A stretch of DNA of 64,000 nt from Pseudomonadota bacterium (GCA_023419315.1 JAEZYE010000034.1:1-64000); one strand, 5' to 3'. Positions 19,555 to 28,950 are shown, counted from the stretch's first letter. Numbers and translations are program-made. Notes: generated by a model from the letters alone, not told the origin.

Positions 19555-20901
19555 ATGACGATGTCATGGGAACGACTCCTCAATGCCACGCGCCTGGGAG
19601 ATCGTCCGTCCAAGCACGAACCCGGGCGTACGCCGTTCAATTCGGATCACGACAAGATCGTGTTCTCCGGCGCCTTCCGGCGGCTCGGCAAGAAGACGCA
19701 GGTGCATCCGCTGGCGACCAACGACCACGTCCACAACCGGCTGACCCACAGCCTGGAAGTGGCGTGCGTCGGCCGCAGCCTCGGCGTGCGCGTGGGCGAA
19801 CACCTGCGCGACAAGCAGGAACTGCCCGACACGGTGTTGCCGACCGATCTCGGCGACATCGTGCAGTCGGCCTGCCTGGCGCACGACATCGGCAATCCGC
19901 CGTTCGGCCACATCGGCGAGGAAGCCATCCAGCACTGGTTCGGCAGCGAGCGCGGCTTGCGTCATCTCGATGGCCTTGAAGCGGGTGAAATCGACGATCT
20001 GACCCAGTTCGAAGGCAACGCGCAGGGGTTTCGCGTCCTCACCACGTCCGAGTACCACGCCTACAACGGCGGCCTGCGCCTGACCTACGCCACGCTCGGC
20101 GCTTTCATGAAGTATCCGTGGGTCTACGGCCGCAATCCGGACGCGAAGAAGCAGCACAAGTTCGGCGTATACCTGTCGGAGGTGCCGCAGTTCCATGAGG
20201 TCGCCCAGGCGACCGGACTGCTGGAGAAAGACGACGACCGCTATTGCCGGCATCCGCTCGCGCACTTGATGGAGCTGGCGGATGACTTCTGCTACGCCCT
20301 GCTCGATCTGGAAGACGGCATCGAAATGGGCGTGCTGCGCTGGGACGAGGTATACGACATCTTCCAGCCGGTCCTGCCCGCCAAGAAGCACGCCGCGCTG
20401 GATCGCGAACTTGGGAAGCTCCGCGAAGGCCGGCGCCCGCCGCTGATCCGCGGCGAGATCATTTCCGCCTTCGTCGAGGATGGCGCACGCGCCTTCATCG
20501 AGCACGAGCAGGCGCTGCTCGCGGGCGAGGTGCACGCGCTGTTCGATCTGTGTTCGCCGCAGGTGCGCGACTGCATCAAGGCCGCCAAGGGGCTGGCCGA
20601 GGCCAAGGTGTTCCACCATGCCCGCAAGATCGAAGTGGAAATCGGCGCGTACAACGTGATTGGCACGCTGCTGGACGTGATTGGCCGCGCGGTGATGAGT
20701 AATCCGAAGCACGATGCGCAGGCGCGGCAGGTGCTCAACCTGATCGGCCCTTCGACATTCGGTCCGTCGCAGGGTGAGGATCTGTCCTCGGTCACGCGCT
20801 ACGACCGCTTCCGCCGCGCGATCGATTTCATCAGCGGCATGACCGACAACTACGCCACCTATCTGGCCAAGCAGTTCAACGGCATGGGCGAAGTGCGCTG
20901 A
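19555..20901 (+). CDS. dgt: Deoxyguanosinetriphosphate triphosphohydrolase
   Basis: 448 residues, HD-domain dNTPase that releases triphosphate from dGTP. Metal ligands are visible: His65 (Thr-His-Ser-Leu-Glu), His110-Asp111 (Ala-His-Asp-Ile-Gly-Asn-Pro-Pro-Phe-Gly-His) and Asp243. AAGGAAA precedes the start; a second ATG two codons in is possible. It ends 15 bases before the stop of the convergent DUF4105 gene, and I see no terminator between them. Confidence 0.93.
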   Translation: MTMSWERLLNATRLGDRPSKHEPGRTPFNSDHDKIVFSGAFRRLGKKTQVHPLATNDHVHNRLTHSLEVACVGRSLGVRVGEHLRDKQELPDTVLPTDLGDIVQSACLAHDIGNPPFGHIGEEAIQHWFGSERGLRHLDGLEAGEIDDLTQFEGNAQGFRVLTTSEYHAYNGGLRLTYATLGAFMKYPWVYGRNPDAKKQHKFGVYLSEVPQFHEVAQATGLLEKDDDRYCRHPLAHLMELADDFCYALLDLEDGIEMGVLRWDEVYDIFQPVLPAKKHAALDRELGKLREGRRPPLIRGEIISAFVEDGARAFIEHEQALLAGEVHALFDLCSPQVRDCIKAAKGLAEAKVFHHARKIEVEIGAYNVIGTLLDVIGRAVMSNPKHDAQARQVLNLIGPSTFGPSQGEDLSSVTRYDRFRRAIDFISGMTDNYATYLAKQFNGMGEVR

Positions 20902-20916
20902 CGCTTCGTCGCCCGC

Positions 20917-22716
20917 TCAGCGTGCGTCCTGCACCTGCCGGCGCAGGCTTTCGCCCAGGGTGGCGAGGTTGGCGTCGATATCGTCCAGCGCCTGGCGGTG
21001 CGCCGGCGGCAGCCAGTCGCGCGCCGCTTGCTTCAACGCCGCGTCCTGATGCCGCAGATCGGCGGCGCGGCGCACGACTTCCTGCTGCGCGCGTTCGCGT
21101 TCCGCGTCCTGCGGTATTCCGTAACCGTTCGCCACCAGTTCGGCAGGACGGCTGAGAAAACCGCCATCCCGCAGCCATTGACGGACCGCCGCCTGCGCGG
21201 CGCGCGTGCCGGCTTTGCCAGACAGCAGTTGGCGCTTGAGCACGTCCCGCGCACGCAATTCCTGCTGGCGGCGCGCGGCTTCCTCCAGCACCAGCAACGC
21301 CGCGAGCGTGCGCACGTCGTCCTGCGCCAGCCACGGCCTCCGCTGCCGGGGCGGCAATGCAATCCAGGCTTCGACCGAGTCGGCCGGCAACGCCGATTCC
21401 CGGCGGGCCACGTCGAACATGGCCGCGTAGCGCGCCGACATCGGTTCGAAGTAGTAACCCAGCCGGCGGGCTTCCTCCGGATCCGCCAGCACCGAAACTT
21501 CCGCGATGCCTGCCTGTTCCAGGTTCTTCAACAAGCCGGTGGGGGTGATGCTCCGCCACCGCTCCGGCTCCCGCCGCGGCAACGCGACCTGCAACAGGCG
21601 CCAGGTTTCAACCGCGCAGTTGTTGCCGAGGAAGTAATAGCGTCCGTCGTAACTCCAGTGCATCTGCACCGCATGCTCCAGCACGGCGGCAATCTCGTCG
21701 TGGCCCAGCCGCAGCGGAATGGACTGCAGGCCACGCAGCTCGGTGCGCGCGTATTCGTCGATCACCTGATCCAGCGGAAGCAGGAACAATCGCGACGGAT
21801 AGGAGCCGGTCAGGCCGCGCCAGCTGGAAATCTGCACGTCGCCGACAAACGCGCGGAACGACAGCACGCGATGGTGGACCAGATCCAGTCGGCAATCCGG
21901 TCCGCGCGGGCGGCCCGGCGCGCAGATCACCAGCCGCAGCATGCTGTGACCCCAACGGCTCATCGGCTGCGCATTGCCCTCGGCGAGCAGGTAGTCGATC
22001 CCCGCTACGCGCGCGGGGTCGATTTCCGCGAGCGCGGCCATCGCGTCCTCGTCGGCTTCCACGAACGGCAGCGCCGCCGCGCAGTCATCGCCATTCGGCG
22101 TCCATTGCAGATGCGCGACGAAGTAGCGGAACAACGCTGGCCGACGGCACGCATACGCCGGATCGAGCAGGAAATGCTCCAGGTTCACCGCGACGAACTC
22201 GCGCGGGTCGTGCAGTTCGTACGCATCCGGACTGCGATCGACGAAGCGGTTCTCGCCGTCGCGACCACCCCAGGGCCATGCGCGGCGCGGCCAGCCGGCC
22301 AGATCGCGCAGACGCGGGTCCGAAGACAGTCCACCTTGCGGCAGGCGGTCGTAGCGATGCGCCAGTTCGTGGATCAACGCGCGCAGCGCGGGCGAATCAG
22401 CCCCTTCGACATGGCCGGCCATCACCCCCGGCAACAGACGGCGCTGCAGCGCAATCGTGCGACCGAACTGGCGACCGTGCACGTCTTCGGGCAGATCCCG
22501 CCAGACAATATCGACGTCATCGGACAACACGGTTCGCAACGCAGGCGGAAGCGATCGTTCGGCCGCCGCGACAAGCACGCGCGTGGCGGCGCGCTCTTCG
22601 GCGCTGCCACGCGATGTTTCGGATGCCGGTGCCGCCGCCTGCGCATGGGCGATGCCCAGCGCCAGCACGCAGGCCCATCCGCGCCCTATGCGGATCGGCC
22701 GGCCTCCGGGTTTCAC
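20917..22716 (-). CDS. Secreted DUF4105-domain protein with HExxH motif
   Basis: 599 residues with an N-terminal signal peptide (about 1-28). An N-terminal region carries His-Glu-Leu-Ala-His at 116-120, a zinc-peptidase-type HExxH, with Glu173 and Glu180 downstream as possible third ligands. The middle is a DUF4105/Lnb_N-like domain with Arg-Trp-Gly-His-Ser-Met-Leu-Arg-Leu (His256) and Asn-Asn-Cys-Ala-Val-Glu-Thr-Trp (Cys367), a His-then-Cys order suggestive of a permuted papain-like fold. The C-terminal 200 residues are helical and Arg-rich. Its ATG overlaps the stop of the DUF2388 gene. Substrate unknown. Confidence 0.82.
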   Translation of the reverse strand: MKPGGRPIRIGRGWACVLALGIAHAQAAAPASETSRGSAEERAATRVLVAAAERSLPPALRTVLSDDVDIVWRDLPEDVHGRQFGRTIALQRRLLPGVMAGHVEGADSPALRALIHELAHRYDRLPQGGLSSDPRLRDLAGWPRRAWPWGGRDGENRFVDRSPDAYELHDPREFVAVNLEHFLLDPAYACRRPALFRYFVAHLQWTPNGDDCAAALPFVEADEDAMAALAEIDPARVAGIDYLLAEGNAQPMSRWGHSMLRLVICAPGRPRGPDCRLDLVHHRVLSFRAFVGDVQISSWRGLTGSYPSRLFLLPLDQVIDEYARTELRGLQSIPLRLGHDEIAAVLEHAVQMHWSYDGRYYFLGNNCAVETWRLLQVALPRREPERWRSITPTGLLKNLEQAGIAEVSVLADPEEARRLGYYFEPMSARYAAMFDVARRESALPADSVEAWIALPPRQRRPWLAQDDVRTLAALLVLEEAARRQQELRARDVLKRQLLSGKAGTRAAQAAVRQWLRDGGFLSRPAELVANGYGIPQDAERERAQQEVVRRAADLRHQDAALKQAARDWLPPAHRQALDDIDANLATLGESLRRQVQDAR

Positions 22717-23012
22717 AACGCGAGGATGGCCCGCGCGAGTTCCATGTCGCTGGCGTTGCGGCGCGCGGCGTCGTGCTCGCGCAGGTGGCGCAGCGCCGCT
22801 TCCAGTTGCGCGCCGCGGATGCGGCCTTCGCTGGCGACGAAGCTGGCGGCGTCTTCGCGCGCCTGGCGCACGATCTTGTCGTCACCGGACGTGCTGCCGG
22901 ACGAAGCCGACGAACCGGCCGAAGAGGCGCCGGCGGAGGAACCGGCGAAACTGCCGGCGAAGGAAGGCAGGCTCAGCGCCAGCAGGCAGACGGAAAGAAG
23001 CAGTCGGGACAT
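22713..23012 (-). CDS. DUF2388-family small secreted protein
   Basis: 99 residues. A signal peptide ending Ser-Phe-Ala is followed by a Ser/Gly/Ala-rich linker and the conserved Asp-Asp-Ala-Ala-Ser-Phe-Val-Ala-like segment (here Glu-Asp-Ala-Ala-Ser-Phe-Val-Ala-Ser-Glu-Gly) and Arg-Gly-Ala-Gln-Leu-Glu-Ala-Ala-Leu. It is translationally coupled (ATGA) to the DUF4105 gene, a pairing I also associate with pseudomonads. Some databases call the family holin-like; nothing here supports that. Confidence 0.82.
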   Translation of the reverse strand: MSRLLLSVCLLALSLPSFAGSFAGSSAGASSAGSSASSGSTSGDDKIVRQAREDAASFVASEGRIRGAQLEAALRHLREHDAARRNASDMELARAILAL

Positions 23013-23115
23013 GAGGTTTGCGACAGCGGAAAAAGGCAGGGAAGCCTAGCCGGATTCCACCCGGAATGGGTGAACGGGGAGGCGCCGGAATGCCGGATCC
23101 ACGGCGGCGCGTGAA

Positions 23116-24501
23116 TCAGTCCAGCAACTTGCCGGGATTCATCAGCCCGTTCGGATCCAGCACGCGCTTGATGCCGCGCATGACCGCGATTTCCGCCGCG
23201 TCGCGCGTGCTTTCCAGGTACGGCTTCTTGACCAGGCCGATGCCGTGTTCGGCGGAAATGCTGCCGCCGTGCCGCTGCAGCGAGGCCGCCAGCAGCTTGG
23301 TCACGTGTTCGCATTGCCGGACGAACTCGGCATCGTCCACGTCATCCGGCCTGAGCACGTTGATGTGCAGGTTGCCGTCGCCGATGTGGCCGAACCACAC
23401 CACTTCGAACTGCGGGTACGCTTCGCCCAGCAGCGCCTGCGTTTCGGCCAGGAACGCCGGCATCGCCGAGATGCGCACCGACACATCGTTCTTGTACGGC
23501 CGGTAGCGCGCGAGGCTTTCGGTGATGCCTTCGCGCAGCCGCCACAACTGCGCGGCCTGCGCATCGCTCTGGCTGATCACGCCGTCGTTGACCCAGCCCT
23601 GCTCCATGCAGGCTTCGAACGCAGCCATCGCGACGGCTTCGCGTGCTTCGTCGCCGATCGCGAATTCGGTGACCACGTAATACGGATGCACCTCGGCGAA
23701 CGGCGGCTGCGCGCCATGCGCGAGCACGTGCTTGAGCGCGACGTCGGTGAAAAATTCGAACGCCTCCAGTTGCAACCGCTCGCGGAAGGCCGCGAACACC
23801 TGCATCAGCACCTCGAAGGACGGCAGCGCCAGCAGCATGACATTGGTCGGCGGCGGCGGATCGGTCAGGCGCAACGTCGCTTCCACGACGATGCCGAGCG
23901 TGCCTTCCGAACCGATCACCAGATGGCGCAGGTCGTAGCCGCTGGAGTTCTTGATCAAGGCGCGATTGAGGTCGAGCAGTTCGCCTTCGCCGGTCACCAG
24001 TTTCAGTCCGGCAATCCATTCGCGCGTGTTGCCGTAGCGGATGACGCGGATGCCGCCGGCATTGGTGGCGATGTTGCCGCCGATCGAGCAGGAACCGCGC
24101 GCGGCGAAATCCACTGGATACACCAGGCCGAGTTCGCGCGCCGCGTTGTGCACCGCTTCCAGCGCGATGCCGGGCTGCACGGTCAGCGTGCGATCCACTG
24201 CGTCATGCGCGAGGACCTTGTTCATGCGCTCCAGGCTGACGACGAGTTCGCCATGGGCCGCGACCGCGCCGCCGGACAGGCCGGTCCGACCGCCCGACGG
24301 CACCAGCGCGATCTGGTTCGCATTCGCCCAGCGCACGATGCCCTGCACTTCCTCGATGCTGGCCGGCCACGCGATCGCCAGCGGTGCGGGCGTCCAGCGC
24401 CGGGTCCAGTCACGGCCGTAGTGTTCGAGTTCGGCGGCTTCGGTGGTCAGGCGCAGATCCGGGACGGACTGCTGCAACGCCTGCAAACGGGGATCGATCA
24501 T
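23116..24501 (-). CDS. FAD-linked oxidase, probable D-2-hydroxyglutarate dehydrogenase
   Basis: 461 residues, GlcD/D-lactate dehydrogenase superfamily. FAD-binding PP-loop Pro-Ser-Gly-Gly-Arg-Thr-Gly-Leu-Ser-Gly-Gly, then Gly-Gly-Asn-Ile-Ala-Thr-Asn-Ala-Gly-Gly, and the C-terminal His-Ile-Gly-Asp-Gly-Asn-Leu-His and Glu-His-Gly-Ile-Gly. It is divergent from serA; bacterial SerA can reduce 2-oxoglutarate to D-2-hydroxyglutarate and a flavoprotein of this family reoxidises it, so D-2-HG is the favoured substrate. Start 24501 fits the family; ATG 24558 is an alternative. Confidence 0.85.
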   Translation of the reverse strand: MIDPRLQALQQSVPDLRLTTEAAELEHYGRDWTRRWTPAPLAIAWPASIEEVQGIVRWANANQIALVPSGGRTGLSGGAVAAHGELVVSLERMNKVLAHDAVDRTLTVQPGIALEAVHNAARELGLVYPVDFAARGSCSIGGNIATNAGGIRVIRYGNTREWIAGLKLVTGEGELLDLNRALIKNSSGYDLRHLVIGSEGTLGIVVEATLRLTDPPPPTNVMLLALPSFEVLMQVFAAFRERLQLEAFEFFTDVALKHVLAHGAQPPFAEVHPYYVVTEFAIGDEAREAVAMAAFEACMEQGWVNDGVISQSDAQAAQLWRLREGITESLARYRPYKNDVSVRISAMPAFLAETQALLGEAYPQFEVVWFGHIGDGNLHINVLRPDDVDDAEFVRQCEHVTKLLAASLQRHGGSISAEHGIGLVKKPYLESTRDAAEIAVMRGIKRVLDPNGLMNPGKLLD

Positions 24502-24695
24502 CGCGGAAACGGCATGCGGGGGAGCGCCAGCGTGCCAGCGATGCCGGAAGCCGTCCATAGGGTTTTCGCGGCCGGTTTTTCGTTGCCGGGGAAACCATTC
24601 CCGCGCGCATCGCCGGGCTGTGACGCGATGCAGCATCCCGCGCCTGCTTCTGGCATAGTGGCGAGCCCCATCGCCGCTCTTTCGCTCGCTCTTCC

Positions 24696-25937
24696 ATGTC
24701 GACCAAGAAGACGTCGTACCCCAAGCAGGACATCCGCGTGCTGTTGCTGGAGGGTGTCAGCCAGACTGCCGTCGAAACCTTCCGCGCCGCCGGCTACAGC
24801 CAGATCGAATTCCACGACAAGTCGCTGCCGGAGGACGAGCTCAAGCGGCGCATCGCCGAAGCGCACATCATCGGCATCCGTTCGCGCACGCATCTCACCG
24901 CCGACGTGCTCGCGCAGGCGCGCCGCCTGATTGCGGTGGGCTGCTTCTGCATCGGCACCAACCAGGTCGATCTCGACGCGGCGGAACTGGCCGGCATCCC
25001 GGTCTTCAATGCGCCTTACTCCAACACGCGCAGCGTCGCCGAACTGGTGATCGCGCAGACCATCATGCTGTTGCGCGGCGTGCCGCAGAAGAATGCCGAA
25101 TGCCATCGCGGCGGCTGGTCCAAGTCGGCCGCGGGCAGCCATGAAGCGCGCGGCAAGACGCTGGGCATCATCGGCTACGGCCACATCGGAACGCAGGTCG
25201 GCGTGCTCGCCGAATCCATCGGCATGAACGTCATCTTCCACGACATCGAAACCAAGCTGTCGCTGGGCAATGCGCGTGCCGCGCACAGCCTGGACGATCT
25301 GCTCGAGCGCAGCGATGTGGTCACCCTGCACGTGCCGGAAACCGCCGCGACGCAAGGCATGTTCGGCGCGCTGCAGATCGCGAAGATGAAGCTCGGCGCG
25401 CATCTCATCAATGCATCCCGCGGCACGGTCGTCGATATCGACGCGCTGGCCGGCGCGCTGCAGTCCGGCGCCCTCGGCGGCGCGGCGGTGGACGTGTTCC
25501 CGGTCGAACCGAAGGGCAACAGCGAGTCCTTCGAGTCGCCGCTGCGCGGCATCGACCAGGTCATCCTCACGCCGCACGTCGGCGGCAGCACGCTGGAAGC
25601 TCAGGACAACATCGGCATCGAAGTGGCGGCCAAGCTGGTGCGCTACAGCGACAACGGTTCGACGCTGTCGGCGGTGAATTTCCCCGAAGTGACGCTGCCC
25701 GGCCACGACGGCAGCCGCCGCATCCTGCACATCCACCGCAACGTGCCCGGCGTGCTGTCGCAGATCAACGAAATCTTCAGCAAGCAGGGCGTCAACATCG
25801 ACGGCCAGTACCTGCGCACGGATCCGAAGGTGGGCTACGTGGTCATCGACGTGACCGCCTCGGAAGAACAGAGCGACGCGCTGAAGGATGCACTGTCCGC
25901 GATTCCCGGAACGCTGCGCACGCGCATCCTCTACTGA
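24696..25937 (+). CDS. serA: D-3-phosphoglycerate dehydrogenase
   Basis: 413 residues, first step of serine synthesis. NAD-binding Gly-Tyr-Gly-His-Ile-Gly-Thr-Gln, catalytic Arg in Ala-Ser-Arg-Gly-Thr-Val-Val-Asp, and catalytic His in Leu-Thr-Pro-His-Val-Gly-Gly-Ser-Thr. The C-terminal 75 residues are an ACT domain (His-Arg-Asn-Val-Pro-Gly-Val-Leu) that normally binds serine for feedback control. Length matches the E. coli type. The divergent 194-base region holds a CATAGT -10-like box at 24654-24659. The HAD gene starts two bases after the stop. Confidence 0.95.
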   Translation: MSTKKTSYPKQDIRVLLLEGVSQTAVETFRAAGYSQIEFHDKSLPEDELKRRIAEAHIIGIRSRTHLTADVLAQARRLIAVGCFCIGTNQVDLDAAELAGIPVFNAPYSNTRSVAELVIAQTIMLLRGVPQKNAECHRGGWSKSAAGSHEARGKTLGIIGYGHIGTQVGVLAESIGMNVIFHDIETKLSLGNARAAHSLDDLLERSDVVTLHVPETAATQGMFGALQIAKMKLGAHLINASRGTVVDIDALAGALQSGALGGAAVDVFPVEPKGNSESFESPLRGIDQVILTPHVGGSTLEAQDNIGIEVAAKLVRYSDNGSTLSAVNFPEVTLPGHDGSRRILHIHRNVPGVLSQINEIFSKQGVNIDGQYLRTDPKVGYVVIDVTASEEQSDALKDALSAIPGTLRTRILY

Positions 25938-25938
25938 C

Positions 25939-26622
25939 ATGCGCCGCGCCAGCACCGCCTTCCTGTTCGACCTCGACGGCACGCTCGTCGACAGCGTCTA
26001 CCAGCATGTGCTGGCCTGGAAGGAAGCGCTGGATCGCGAGGGCGTGGATCTGTCGGTATGGCGCATCCACCGCAAGATCGGCATGAGCGGCGGGCTGTTC
26101 ACCCACATCCTGCTGCGCGAGACCGGACTGGACATCACCGAGGACCGGCTTGAACGGCTGCGCCGCTGGCACGCCGAAGCCTACGCGCGGCAGGCGGACC
26201 AGCGTGCGGTCAAGCCGCTGCCCGGCGCGCGCGAACTGCTGGCCTTCCTCAGCGAACAGGGCATTCCGTGGGGCATCGCCACCAGCGGCCGCATGGAAAC
26301 GGCGGCGCACAATCTGGAGGCGCTGGGCGTGGACCCGGCGCGCGTGCCGGTGATCACCCGCGATCTCGTCCGCCATGCCAAGCCGGATCCGGATCTCTTC
26401 ATCGCCGCGGCGGAGAAGCTCGGTGTGGAAATCGGTCAATCGCTGGTCATCGGCGACAGCATCTGGGACATGCTCGCCGCGCAACGCGCACGCGCGCTTG
26501 GCATCGGCCTGCTGTCCGGCGGTTACGGCCAGGAAGAACTGGAACGTGCCGGCGCTTTCCGTGTCTACGAAGATCCGGCGGACCTGCTTCGCCACATCGA
26601 CGAAGTCGTCGCGCGCAGCTGA
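25939..26622 (+). CDS. HAD-superfamily phosphatase
   Basis: 227 residues. HAD motifs in order: Phe-Asp-Leu-Asp-Gly-Thr-Leu-Val-Asp-Ser, Thr-Ser-Gly in motif II, Lys-Pro-Asp-Pro-Asp, and Gly-Asp-Ser-Ile-Trp-Asp. An alpha-helical cap lies between motifs I and II (phosphoglycolate phosphatase-like subfamily). It begins two bases after serA. A role in serine synthesis (SerB-like) is tempting but not shown; the cap type does not match classical SerB. Confidence 0.85.
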   Translation: MRRASTAFLFDLDGTLVDSVYQHVLAWKEALDREGVDLSVWRIHRKIGMSGGLFTHILLRETGLDITEDRLERLRRWHAEAYARQADQRAVKPLPGARELLAFLSEQGIPWGIATSGRMETAAHNLEALGVDPARVPVITRDLVRHAKPDPDLFIAAAEKLGVEIGQSLVIGDSIWDMLAAQRARALGIGLLSGGYGQEELERAGAFRVYEDPADLLRHIDEVVARS

Positions 26623-26632
26623 CCGTTGCGTC

Positions 26633-27169
26633 CTACGCGGTGCGGGCCTGCCACTTGCGGGCCATGCGGCTCAATGACGGATCCGCGTCACCGGCCATCG
26701 CGGCGATATCGCGCCATGCCAGATCCAGCGACTCCTCGCTGACCACGTACTGCTCGCTGCCGCCGGCGCGCACGACGTAGCGCACGTCGTAGTGCCAGTG
26801 CCCGGGCACGCCCTTGCGCTCGGGGATCCAATGCCGATCGAGATCGAAGATGGCCGGCTCCACCGTCAGATCCGTCAGGCCGGATTCTTCCTCGGCTTCC
26901 TTCAAGGCGACCTGCGCCATGTCGGTGTCGCCGTCGGCGTGACCGCCCAGTTGCAGCCAGCGATCCAGCTTGCGGTGATGGGTCATGAGGATGCGCTGTC
27001 CGTCCGCGCTCACCAGCCAGCATCCGCCAGTGAAATGACCTTCGATCCGTTCGCGCCGGAAGGGATCCTGCGGGTCTGCGAGCAGTGCGAGGAATTCGTC
27101 CACGACAGCCGCTTCTTCGGGCCAGCGCTGGAGGTAGTCGGACAGTTGCGCGTCAAGTGCCGTGTTCAT
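26633..27169 (-). CDS. Nudix hydrolase
   Basis: 178 residues. The Nudix box is present in a variant form: Gly-Gly-His-Ala-Asp-Gly-Asp at its start and Leu-Lys-Glu-Ala-Glu-Glu-Glu-Ser-Gly-Leu at its end, with Lys replacing the usual Arg before the catalytic Glu cluster. The substrate is not predictable. ATG 27169 is chosen because the upstream in-frame extension is low-complexity and not conserved-looking. It converges on the HAD gene with a 10-base gap. Confidence 0.85.
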   Translation of the reverse strand: MNTALDAQLSDYLQRWPEEAAVVDEFLALLADPQDPFRRERIEGHFTGGCWLVSADGQRILMTHHRKLDRWLQLGGHADGDTDMAQVALKEAEEESGLTDLTVEPAIFDLDRHWIPERKGVPGHWHYDVRYVVRAGGSEQYVVSEESLDLAWRDIAAMAGDADPSLSRMARKWQARTA

Positions 27170-27360
27170 TCTTTGCAGCGTTTTCCGTGAACAGGGTACG
27201 TCCCTGTCGGCAGGCGGCGATTGTGCCGAATCCGCCACGCAAGCGGTACTTACCGTGCTTGTGTGACGTGGATGCGACAGGTAAGGTGCGGCAAGCCCGT
27301 GGTCGGCCCCAGGGGGGGTCGCCACGCCTTTTGCCAGTCTTTCGCCTTTGGGGACATCGC

Positions 27361-28875
27361 ATGCTTTTTTGGCGCGTCAAACCGCTCGACAAGATTCTTG
27401 AAACCGCGGAAAAGAAATCGCTCAAGCGCCAATTGGGCGCCACCCAGCTGACCCTGCTGGGCGTTGGCGCCGTCATCGGCACCGGCATTTTCGTGTTGAC
27501 CGCCGAAGCCGGCCAGAAAGCCGGTCCCGGCATGATGGTGGCCTTCGTCATCGCCGCGATTGTCTGCGGGCTGGCCGCGCTGGCCTACTCGGAACTGGCC
27601 TCGATGGTGCCGGTGTCCGGTTCGGCTTACACCTATACCTACGGCGTGCTGGGCGAACTGATCGCCTGGATCGTCGGCTGGGCGCTCGGCCTCGAATACG
27701 GCATCGGCGCGGCGGTGGTGACCGTCGGCTGGGCCGGTTACATGAATGGCCTGCTTGCCCACACCGATCTCTTCGGGCTGGTGCAGCCTGGCGCGCTCGC
27801 GCTGCCGGAAGCCCTGCGCGCCGGTCCCTTCGCAGGCGGCAGCTTCAACCTGCTCGCCTTCCTCATCGCGCTGGTGGTGACCTGGCTGCTGGTCATCGGC
27901 ACCTCCAAGAGCGCCAAGGTCAACGCCGTGCTGGTGGCGATCAAGATCACCGCGCTGACGCTGTTCATCGTCATCGCGCTGCCGGTGGCGACCTCCAACA
28001 CCGAAAACTTCTCGCCGTTCCTGCCCGGTGGCTGGGGCAGCCCGCTGGGCGGTGTCGGCGTGCTCGGCGCGGCGGCTTCGATCTTCTTCGCCTATGTCGG
28101 CTTCGACGCCATCTCGACGGCGGCGGAAGAAACCAAGAACCCCAACCGCAACATCCCGATCGGCCTGATCGGTTCGCTCGCGATCTGCACCATCTTCTAC
28201 CTGCTGGTCGGCTACGCCGCGGTCGGCGCGGCGGGTGCGCAGCCGATCATGGGGCCGAACGGCATTCCGCTCGAACCCGGCAGCGCCGCATTCGCCGCCG
28301 CCTGCGCCGGCTCCGACGCGCTGGTCTGCAGCAACGAACCGCTGGCCCATGTGTTGCGCGTGATCGGCTGGCCGAACCTGGGCAACTGGATCGGCATCGC
28401 CGCCGTCCTCGCCCTGCCCTCCGTGATCCTGATGATGATGTTCGGCCAGACCCGCATCTTCTTCACCATGTCGCGCGACGGCCTGCTGCCCGAAAAGCTT
28501 TCGCGCGTGCATCCGACCTTCCACACGCCGCACGTCATCACCGTGGTGACCGGCCTGGTGGTCGCGTTCTGCGGTGGCCTGTTCCCGGTCGGCAAGCTGG
28601 CCGATACCTCGAACTCCGGCACGCTGCTGGCGTTCGCGATGGTCGCCATCGGCGTGCTGGTGCTGCGCAAGCAGCAGCCGAACCGTCCGCGTCCGTTCCG
28701 CACGCCGTTCGCGTGGATCGTGTGCCCGCTGGCGGTCGCAGGCTGCCTGTTGCTGTTCGTCAACCTGAGCATGGTTGCCAAGGTGGTGTTCGCCGCCTGG
28801 GCGGTGGTGGGCCTGATCATCTACTGGCTCTACGGATACCGCCGCAGCCATCTGGTGCGGGAACCCGCCAACTGA
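27361..28875 (+). CDS. APC-superfamily amino acid permease (first of tandem pair)
   Basis: 504 residues, about 12 transmembrane segments. The first helix carries the substrate-binding Gly-Ala-Val-Ile-Gly-Thr-Gly-Ile-Phe, and Phe-Ala-Tyr-Val-Gly-Phe-Asp-Ala resembles cationic amino acid transporters of the CAT/YfnA type. A Cys-containing loop follows helix 7. Start 27361 is chosen because GGGGACA precedes it and the upstream reading frame is not membrane protein-like. The next gene is a paralogue (474 residues) separated by a terminator. Substrate unproven. Confidence 0.88.
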   Translation: MLFWRVKPLDKILETAEKKSLKRQLGATQLTLLGVGAVIGTGIFVLTAEAGQKAGPGMMVAFVIAAIVCGLAALAYSELASMVPVSGSAYTYTYGVLGELIAWIVGWALGLEYGIGAAVVTVGWAGYMNGLLAHTDLFGLVQPGALALPEALRAGPFAGGSFNLLAFLIALVVTWLLVIGTSKSAKVNAVLVAIKITALTLFIVIALPVATSNTENFSPFLPGGWGSPLGGVGVLGAAASIFFAYVGFDAISTAAEETKNPNRNIPIGLIGSLAICTIFYLLVGYAAVGAAGAQPIMGPNGIPLEPGSAAFAAACAGSDALVCSNEPLAHVLRVIGWPNLGNWIGIAAVLALPSVILMMMFGQTRIFFTMSRDGLLPEKLSRVHPTFHTPHVITVVTGLVVAFCGGLFPVGKLADTSNSGTLLAFAMVAIGVLVLRKQQPNRPRPFRTPFAWIVCPLAVAGCLLLFVNLSMVAKVVFAAWAVVGLIIYWLYGYRRSHLVREPAN

Positions 28876-28892
28876 TGCGTCATCTTCAAGAA

Positions 28893-28922
28893 GGGGCCGG
28901 CCGTTGGGCCGGCCTTTCTCTT
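28893..28922 (+). terminator. Intrinsic terminator between the two permease genes
   Basis: GGCCGGCC, loop GTTG, GGCCGGCC, then TTTCTCTT. It lies 18 bases after the first permease stop, so the second gene probably has its own promoter or is expressed at a lower level by read-through. Confidence 0.85.
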
Positions 28923-28950
28923 GTCCGCACCCCTTGCTCCGGATTACTGC

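Noticed and set aside
27191..27207. ACAGGG/CCCTGT inverted repeat between the Nudix and permease genes
   Set aside because: Only six pairs, no U-tract, and no match to a known operator.
27312..27318. A run of seven G upstream of the first permease as a phase-variation tract
   Set aside because: Seven bases is short for slippage, and it is 42 bases from the start without clear promoter overlap.
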